Assembly: GCA_900543295.1 (NCBI GenBank) | Contig: UQQY01000076.1 | Location: 1-10,044, forward strand | DNA: 10,044 nt | From: an uncultured Oscillospiraceae bacterium | GTDB lineage: Bacteria > Bacillota > Clostridia > Oscillospirales > Ruminococcaceae | Reading direction: 5' to 3' | In this document: positions 1-6,000 of the stretch, piece after piece | Layout of the letters: each line of letters starts with the position of its first letter | Position numbering within the stretch: the first letter of the stretch is position 1 | Translations under genes and position numbers: made by a program | Notes under the pieces: model-generated | The model's database searches: none | What the model was told of the DNA's origin: nothing | The model's input: only the letters and a program-made list of their open reading frames with translations

Positions 1-741
1 ACGGAGCAGATTGAAAACTATTACGGCTTTGATGAGCCGATTTCCGGTAAAGAGCTGTATTGCCGCGGGATAGCCGGAGCAAAGCGTCTCGGCTGTGTTA
101 TAAAAAAGAAGGAGGTTTTCTCCGTCGAATATACGGACGGTTTTCTTGTAAAGGCGAGCGGCGGGGAATATCAGGCGGACGCAGTTCTTCTTGCAACAGG
201 TGCGTCCAGAAAAGCGCCCAATATAGCGGGACTTCAGGCGCTTGAAGGCAGCGGCGTCAGCTATTGCGCGGTCTGCGACGCATTTTTTTACCGTCAAAAG
301 GACGTCGCCGTGCTTGGGAGCGGGGAGTATGCCGCACATGAGGCGCAAATTCTTGCGCGGACCGCGGGATCTGTCACCGTTTTGACAAACGGCGAGCCGT
401 TTGCCGGCGTGCTTCCGGATGGAGCAGTCTGCGATATGCGTCCGATTGCCGAAATTGAAGGAACGCAGAAGGTGACCGGTGTGCGTTTTGCAGACGGCGG
501 CAGACGCGAGGTATCCGGCGTGTTCGTCGCGGTGGGTATCGCTTCTTCTGCTGACCTTGCGCGCAAAATTGGCGTGCAGACGGAAGGAACCCGCATTGTC
601 GCAGATGAAAACGGCGCGACAAATGTTCCGGGGCTGTATGCCGCCGGCGACTGTGTGGGCGGGCTTCTGCAAATTTCGACGGCAGTTGCAGAGGGCGCAA
701 AGGCAGCCATGGCGATGATCCGCTTTTTGCAGAAGCGCTGA
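1..741 (+). CDS. Thioredoxin-reductase-like FAD/NAD(P)-dependent oxidoreductase (5' truncated by window)
   Basis: The reading frame is open from base 1 to the TGA at 739-741, giving 246 codons; the start lies upstream. By comparison with low-molecular-weight thioredoxin reductases, roughly 45 N-terminal residues carrying the first FAD-binding GxGxxG are missing. Visible marks are the ATG segment of FAD binding (LLATGASRKAP), the redox-active dithiol CAVCD (265-279, canonical CATCD), a second Rossmann motif GSGEYAAHEA (from 316), and the C-terminal FAD motif AAGDC (640-654) followed by QISTAVAEGAKAA. The family moves electrons from a nicotinamide or ferredoxin donor through FAD to a CxxC disulfide and on to thioredoxin or a relative, in the cytosol. 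Oddly, the stretch after the second Rossmann motif reads VTVLTNGEPF instead of the HRR-containing NADPH 2'-phosphate site. The NAD(P) domain also looks shortened by about 20 residues. The donor may therefore not be NADPH. Family membership is secure; the exact substrate is not. Confidence 0.9.
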   Translation, partial: TEQIENYYGFDEPISGKELYCRGIAGAKRLGCVIKKKEVFSVEYTDGFLVKASGGEYQADAVLLATGASRKAPNIAGLQALEGSGVSYCAVCDAFFYRQKDVAVLGSGEYAAHEAQILARTAGSVTVLTNGEPFAGVLPDGAVCDMRPIAEIEGTQKVTGVRFADGGRREVSGVFVAVGIASSADLARKIGVQTEGTRIVADENGATNVPGLYAAGDCVGGLLQISTAVAEGAKAAMAMIRFLQKR

Positions 742-773
742 CGTTTTAAGAAAAAGAAAGGACAGAAATTATT

Positions 774-1961
774 ATGACGGATTTTAACGAACTGGCAGAT
801 GAACTTTCCGGACTGGTTATTTTCCGGTCTCTGCTCAAAGATCCGGTTGTCGAGCCGCTCGCGGAGCTGATCCGCGCGGCGGCGGACGGAAGGCCGGCGG
901 TCGCGCTTTATGCGGAGTTTGCCGCGGCGCTCTATGCGCACGGCGGCAATCTGACCGAATATATCATAAACGCTGTGCTGGAAAATGAAAATGTGTATCT
1001 TGTGCGCCGCGCACAGCAGAAGGAAATTCCGTCCGTTATGTCGGACTGCCTTTCGCATGAACTTTCTGTATTGGAAAAGGCGTCGCAGCTGACGCCGAAA
1101 ATGCTGCGGCGGGAAATGAGTTACGACGGCTTCTTGCCGGAATGGATCACCGGTCCCTGTGGACTCGCGCAGATTTATGAGGAGCGTGCCGCACAGATCG
1201 GAGTACATGGATACGGCATGTTTGCAAAATATGATACGTTTATGCTGCGCGGAAGCACGCTTGCTCCGGTGAAAAGCCCGGATCGCACAGAGCTTTCGGA
1301 GCTGTTCGGCTATGAGATGCAGCGGCGCGAAGTGCTCGAAAATACGGCAGCCCTTTTAAAAGGAAAGCCGGCGGTGAATATCCTTCTTTACGGCGATGCC
1401 GGTACCGGAAAATCCTCAACTGTAAAAGCGGTTGCAAATTATTATAAAGAACAGGGACTGCGCCTTGTAGAGCTGAAAAAAAGCCAGCTTCATCAGATTC
1501 CGGAGCTGATCGACCGGCTTTCCGGCAATCCGTTAAAATTCATTCTGTTTATCGACGACCTGTCGTTTACGCGCGACGATGACGATTTTTCCGCGTTGAA
1601 GGCCGTGCTTGAGGGCTCCGTTTCCTCAAAATCCGACAATGTGGTGATTTATGCGACGAGCAACCGCCGCCATCTGGTCAAGGAGAACTTTTCGGACCGC
1701 AGCGGCGATGACATTCATTTTAACGATACCATGCAGGAGATGATTTCGCTTTCCGACCGTTTTGGGCTGACGATTACCTTTCTGCGGCCGAATAAGCTGG
1801 AATACCAGACGATCGTCTCAGAGCTTGCCGGACAGTATGCGCTGGATATGGACGCGCATGAACTGGCTGTGAAAGCGGATGCGTTTGCGATTCGCAAGAG
1901 CGGCTATTCGCCGCGCGTGGCAAAGCAGTTTATTGAGCTGATGAAGGCCGCCTCTGACTGA
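774..1961 (+). CDS. DUF815-family AAA+ ATPase
   Basis: 395 residues. It starts at an ATG preceded by GAAAGGA (756-762). Residues 1-195 form an N-terminal extension, mainly predicted helical, with no motif I recognise. The AAA+ core follows: Walker A GDAGTGKS (207-214, Lys213), Walker B FILFIDD (256-262), sensor-1 region VIYATSN (291-297), the LSDRFGL segment (326-332, a likely arginine-finger region), and sensor-2-like GYSPRVAKQF (377-386). This combination is typical of the DUF815 family (PF05673), predicted ATP-binding proteins of unknown cellular role. The core accounts for about half the length, as in the longer Firmicutes forms. No signal peptide or membrane segment is visible, so it is cytosolic. 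It lies 32 bases after the flavoprotein gene with no terminator between, so cotranscription is likely. Family assignment is firm; a physiological function cannot be given. Confidence 0.92.
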   Translation: MTDFNELADELSGLVIFRSLLKDPVVEPLAELIRAAADGRPAVALYAEFAAALYAHGGNLTEYIINAVLENENVYLVRRAQQKEIPSVMSDCLSHELSVLEKASQLTPKMLRREMSYDGFLPEWITGPCGLAQIYEERAAQIGVHGYGMFAKYDTFMLRGSTLAPVKSPDRTELSELFGYEMQRREVLENTAALLKGKPAVNILLYGDAGTGKSSTVKAVANYYKEQGLRLVELKKSQLHQIPELIDRLSGNPLKFILFIDDLSFTRDDDDFSALKAVLEGSVSSKSDNVVIYATSNRRHLVKENFSDRSGDDIHFNDTMQEMISLSDRFGLTITFLRPNKLEYQTIVSELAGQYALDMDAHELAVKADAFAIRKSGYSPRVAKQFIELMKAASD

Positions 1962-2003
1962 GAGAACCAAAATACCCTGCTGTCGATTTGTCTAAATTGC
2001 CTA

Positions 2004-2033
2004 TTACATTCCTGTCTCTATTTGTGATAAAAT
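2004..2033 (+). promoter_or_regulatory. Candidate extended -10 promoter for the CarD-family gene
   Basis: TAAAAT at 2028-2033 matches the sigma-A -10 in 5 of 6 bases. It is preceded by TG one base upstream (2025-2026), which makes an extended -10. The best -35 is only a weak TTACAT (2004-2009) with an 18-base spacer. Transcription would start near 2040, directly before the leader hairpin. No mapping data; assigned by sequence only. Confidence 0.45.
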
Positions 2034-2041
2034 ATAGATAC

Positions 2042-2098
2042 AACGTGTGGTTTGCTTTGATGCAGCGTAAGTCCAGTTGCAGCAAGCCGCACGTTTTT
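2042..2098 (+). promoter_or_regulatory. Leader hairpin with T-run upstream of the CarD-family gene (terminator or attenuator)
   Basis: The arms 2042-2056 and 2081-2095 pair over 15 positions as RNA, with two G-U wobbles and no mismatch. An inner stem GCAGC/GTTGC (2062-2066 with 2076-2080) can form inside. Five T residues (2094-2098) close the structure, as in an intrinsic terminator. It either ends the upstream flavoprotein/ATPase transcript or, if the promoter at 2028-2033 is real, sits at the very 5' end of the CarD-family mRNA. In that position it could attenuate transcription or stabilise the message. Confidence 0.6.
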
Positions 2099-2120
2099 CA
2101 CGTGGAAGCAGGGGGTAAAT

Positions 2121-2636
2121 ATGTTCGGAATCAATGATACGGTTCAGTACGGAACAAACGGCGTTTGCAGAATTACAGATGTGGTGACGAAAAATTTCGG
2201 CGGAGACTGCATTCGTTACTATGTACTGGAGCCGGTTCATCAGGCGCACTCCGTTGTGTATGTACCGGTGAAAAACGAGCGCCTTGTCGCAAAGATGAAG
2301 AAGCTTTTATCTGAGCAGGAGGTGGAAACGCTGGTTCAGGAAATTCCGCAGTGCCGGATCGAATGGATTGAGGACGACACCCTGCGGCAGGAGACGTATA
2401 AGGCGATTCTGGCGAAGGGCGAGCGCCGCGAGCTGCTTGGCCTTATTCGGGTGCTTTATTCAAGACAGCAAATACTGAAGGAACGCCATCGCCATCTGCG
2501 CACAGCGGATGAGCAGGTTTTAAAAACAGCCGAAAAGCTTATTAACGACGAATTTGCGGCTGTGCTGCATATCAGCCCGGATGAGGTAGTTCCCTTTATT
2601 ATGAATAAATTGGAAAACAGCAGCCAAAACATATAA
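2121..2636 (+). CDS. CarD/CdnL-family transcriptional regulator
   Basis: 171 residues. The ATG at 2121 follows AGGGGG (2110-2115) at good spacing. The first ~65 residues form the RNA-polymerase-interacting Tudor-like fold of the CarD_CdnL_TRCF family. The opening FGINDTVQYGTNGVCRITDV is the family's usual 'G-D-V-Y-xx-G-V-xx-I' pattern, followed by a strand-rich part ending in VVYVPVKNE. Residues ~70-171 are helical (for example LLGLIRVLYSRQQIL), as expected for the DNA-contacting C-terminal part. Characterised relatives bind the RNA polymerase beta subunit and stabilise the open promoter complex, often at stable-RNA promoters. The protein is cytosolic and about the usual length for Firmicutes members. 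It is transcribed alone: a hairpin lies in front and a strong terminator behind. Which promoters it serves cannot be read from the window. Because the family acts broadly, control of the adjacent glycosidase is not implied. Confidence 0.92.
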   Translation: MFGINDTVQYGTNGVCRITDVVTKNFGGDCIRYYVLEPVHQAHSVVYVPVKNERLVAKMKKLLSEQEVETLVQEIPQCRIEWIEDDTLRQETYKAILAKGERRELLGLIRVLYSRQQILKERHRHLRTADEQVLKTAEKLINDEFAAVLHISPDEVVPFIMNKLENSSQNI

Positions 2637-2702
2637 TCTACCGAGGTGTGTTACGTACCGCGCATCGGAGCCGATTTTCTCCGATCATTGAATATGCAGC
2701 GC

Positions 2703-2740
2703 AAAAGATACCGCAGGGAAAACCTGCGGTATCTTTTCTT
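2703..2740 (+). terminator. Intrinsic terminator after the CarD-family gene
   Basis: Arms 2703-2717 and 2723-2737 are perfectly complementary over 15 bp (GC-rich core GATACCGCAGG), with a 5-base loop GAAAA. The right arm ends in TTTT, continuing CTT, and the left arm begins with AAAA. This is a classic Rho-independent terminator that could also work in the reverse direction. It starts 66 bases after the stop codon. Confidence 0.93.
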
Positions 2741-2825
2741 GTCCGAAAGAAAAAGATAAATACGAAACGTTTTTACAATAAAATATTAAACTTTTGGTGC
2801 GGCGGATGAAAATTTTTTTAATGAA

Positions 2826-2860
2826 ATGTATCCTTTTTATACTATGATGTATCCTTTTTA
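2826..2860 (+). repeat. Two identical 14-bp direct repeats upstream of the ENGase promoter
   Basis: ATGTATCCTTTTTA occurs at 2826-2839 and again at 2847-2860 without a mismatch. The copies are 21 bp apart start to start, about two helical turns, so both would face the same side of the DNA. The second copy ends 3 bases before the proposed -35 hexamer. This geometry is typical of binding sites for an activator dimer. No regulator gene that obviously recognises it is in the window. Confidence 0.8.
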
Positions 2861-2863
2861 GTC

Positions 2864-2892
2864 TTGTGCGAAAAAAGAAAGCCCATTATAAT
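2864..2892 (+). promoter_or_regulatory. Sigma-A-type promoter of the ENGase gene
   Basis: A perfect -10 TATAAT (2887-2892) lies exactly 17 bases after TTGTGC (2864-2869), which keeps the TTG of the -35 consensus but not the second half. A weak -35 with upstream repeats fits an activator-dependent promoter. Transcription would begin near 2899, giving a leader of about 114 bases. The leader contains CGTACACGA twice (2907-2915 and 2983-2991), of unknown meaning. A weaker alternative, TTGGTG (2794-2799) with TTTAAT (2817-2822) and 17-base spacing, exists upstream. Confidence 0.6.
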
Positions 2893-2997
2893 AAGAGCAT
2901 CAAGTTCGTACACGAATGCACGAAACGATACCCTGCGGACAGAAGCACGAGGTCAATGGTAAGGGATTGCAAAAAATGTGCACGTACACGAGCTTTG

Positions 2998-3004
2998 AAA
3001 GGAG
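2998..3004 (+). promoter_or_regulatory. Ribosome binding site that fixes the ENGase start
   Basis: AAAGGAG lies 8 bases before the ATG at 3013. The in-frame GTG at 2866 has no comparable site. The 49 residues it would add are highly basic and would bury the signal peptide. The proposed promoter -10 also lies downstream of that GTG. The ATG at 3013 is therefore the start. Confidence 0.93.
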
Positions 3005-3012
3005 ATTTAGAG

Positions 3013-6000
3013 ATGAAAACAAGCATAGGAAAACGGATTGGCTCCGGTGTTCTCGCGCTGGCGCTGACGGCGACCCTGTATGTCGGCGGTTCGGCGTCTG
3101 TTTTTGCGGGCGACACCTATCCCTATGTGGGAGAGTCAGCCCCGGGTGACAATCAGCCTTATCTGCATGGCTACCGCGTGGAGGATCTGATGAACTGGTC
3201 CCCCGAAACCGACCCTTATGCAGAGCTGCTGCGCGCACAGGTCCCGCTGCAAAACCGCAACGAGGCATTTGCCGCAACACAGGCGAATCCTGATCTTACG
3301 GCTGCGGCGCAGTATCTAACGCTGACCGGCGATTACGGCAACAGCTTTTTTAATGCGGACGCATATACCAATGAGTTCAGCACCCATATCTTCAATTTCT
3401 GGCAGTACGTCGATCAGTATGCCTCATGGCACGGCGTTCCGTCCGTCGGCACTCCGGAGGAGTTAAACGACGTCGAGGACGAAAGAAACGCGACCGACGG
3501 CAATGCGTGGAAACGTCGCAATTTTGAGTTTGGCCTTGTAAACCTGCCGAACCCGGCGTATACAAACGCCGCGCATAAAAACGGCGTGCTGTCTCTGGGA
3601 TGTATGTTCCAGCCGCGTGCCTACCAGAACTTTGAAGTCATGCTGTATCAGGATGAAAACGGCCGCTATCCGGTGGCGGATAAGCTGACGGAGATGGCGG
3701 AGTATTACGGCTTTGACGGCTATTTCTTCAACATGGAGGGCCGCTCCTACAGCGCCTCTACAAGAGAACAGCTCAAATCGTTTTTCGCGCAGATGCGTGC
3801 GGACGGCATGTATATCCAGTGGTATAACGCAGGCAGCTTCAGCACGGATATGCTGACTTCTGCAACCAAGGATAACTATGAGGACGCAACACTGTATGCG
3901 AATTCTGCTTTTATCGAGTACGGCCACAGTGTTCCGGGCGATGAAGGCACTGCGCCCTACGGCCTTGACAAGTTTGAGACAGCTTTCAACGGCTTTGAGG
4001 CTGGCGCCAACCGCTGGAGCAACAACTTCAGCCGCCTGATGCAGGACGGCGTGATGAACGGCTCGATCGCTTCTCTCGGCACGGACTTTGTCCAGACCGG
4101 CTTAGAGCAAAAAGCGGGCGTTGACGAGGCGACCGGCTACAATCTCTATACCCGTGAGCTGAACGAGTATCAGTGGATGGCCTTCCAGCGCGAGCGTCTG
4201 TGGTGGACCGGCAACAACAACAATAACACTACTGTTTTGAATCCGGGCATTACGGACGGAACCTCTGCGATTGAGGCAAGAGATTTCACCGGCATTGCGG
4301 ATTATATCGCAGAGCGCTCGGTTGTAAACGGCGACACCTTCTATACAAACTTCAACACCGGCCACGGCCTTGAATATGTGGTAAACGGCGAGGTTTCGAG
4401 CAATTCGGAATGGTCGAACATCAATATTCAGGACATCCTGCCGACCTGGCAGTGGTGGTTTGAGACCGAAGGCACACAGCTCTCCGCTGAATTCGACTAC
4501 GGCTCAAAATGGACGAAAGCCTATAACGGCGGCGAAGCCGGCGAGTTTGGTTTTGATCTGATCGGCGCGTACAACGGCGGTTCCTCTCTTGCCGTATACG
4601 GCGCGCTTGACGCAGAGAACTTCATGCATCTGTACAAATCGAATCTTGACGTGAAGGAAACGTCCAAGATGGAGATTACCTTTAAAAAGACTTCGGATGA
4701 CGCGGCTTCGATGAAGCTCGGCGTAATCTTTGCGGACGATACCGATACGATTGTGAAGCTCGACATCGCGGATTCTGCGGCGAAGAGCGACGAATGGGTG
4801 ACCTCTGCGGTTGACCTTTCCGCATATGCAGGAAAGAAGATTGCGGCGTTCGGTCTGGTATTTGACGGCGAGGCCGCAGACTATCAGATGAACATCGGCC
4901 AGATGAAATACACCTCCGGCGAAGCAAAGGCGCCGGCTGCTCCGACAGGACTTGCCATCACAAAGGCGTACGAGGACGGCGAAATGACCATTTCCTGGGA
5001 TATGGCCTCCTACGACGAAGTAAAGCAGTACAATGTTTACGCAGTGAAAGACGGCAGGGAGATCTTCCTTGGCGGCACCTATGATGAAAACTTCTATATT
5101 AAGAACGTAAACGAAGCCATCGCTGAGGCGGAAGCTGTTCACGTTGATTCTGTCACCGTTTCCCCGAAAGAGGTTGACGCCGTTGCAGGCGATACGGTTG
5201 ATTTTGACGCGAAGGTAAACGGCTACGCGGAAGAGGCCGGACAGGTCACGATCGTGCTGAAGGCGGTTTCCGCGGACGGCACGGAGAGCGAAGGCGCAAT
5301 GACCTCCCACAACTATGACGAAGCGGTCAAGAACGTCACTGTGGACAATTCCGAAGACGGAAAGCTTACCCTTACATGGGAAGGCGGCGAGGCGGACGTT
5401 ACCGTGGCGACCTCTTATGAAAAAGAGTCCCGCACATGGACGGCGTCCGGCAACAACGGCTGTGTTGTAACGGTTCCGACCGGAGCGGAAGCAAACGGCG
5501 CATATGTCACCGTTACGGTTACGACAAAGAGCGGCGTCAGCACAATGGTTGACACGACGCTTCCGGATCATTACTGCGCACCGTACGACGGCAAAGTTTA
5601 CGGCTCGGATGGCCGGCTGACACAGCCTATGGCGACAGACTGGCATGAAATCCACTATCAGGTGGTGACGGACGGCGAGCGCGCCGATGAGGTGAGCGTT
5701 ACCCGCGGCGTTGGTCAGGGCGTAACAAACGACCACGCAGTGTTTACGCCGATTGCGGGATCCGCCGACGGCGTATACGTCTGGCTGGTGGATTACAGCG
5801 GCAACGTTTCCGAAGAGGTTTACGTTCCGAACCGGCTTGCGGTTACGGTTTCCAGTGAAGGCAGCACTGTTCAGGCGGGCACGACGATGCAGTTTACTGC
5901 AGTCGTGAAAAACTTTACGGAATCGGACGAGGTGACCTGGAGCATTTCCGGTACGCAGTCCTCTGAAACCACAATCGATGAAAACGGCCTGCTGACCGTT

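Noticed and set aside
294..1208. A 304-residue - strand frame across the flavoprotein/ATPase junction
   Set aside because: It lies opposite two genes with strong family motifs and gives a low-complexity basic/Ser-rich product without recognisable domains.
2794..2822. TTGGTG/TTTAAT as the main ENGase promoter
   Set aside because: The -35 and -10 are weaker than TTGTGC/TATAAT at 2864-2892. It would also place the direct repeats inside the transcribed leader. Kept only as a possible secondary start.
2866..3012. GTG start that would lengthen the ENGase by 49 residues
   Set aside because: The proposed -10 box lies downstream of it. There is no Shine-Dalgarno sequence, the residues are highly basic, and the ATG at 3013 has AAAGGAG plus a proper signal peptide.
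4199..4230. Asn-rich stretch (TGNNNNNTT) in the ENGase, considered as an expanded codon repeat
   Set aside because: It is short and encoded by mixed AAC/AAT codons. It probably forms a surface loop within the GH85 domain.
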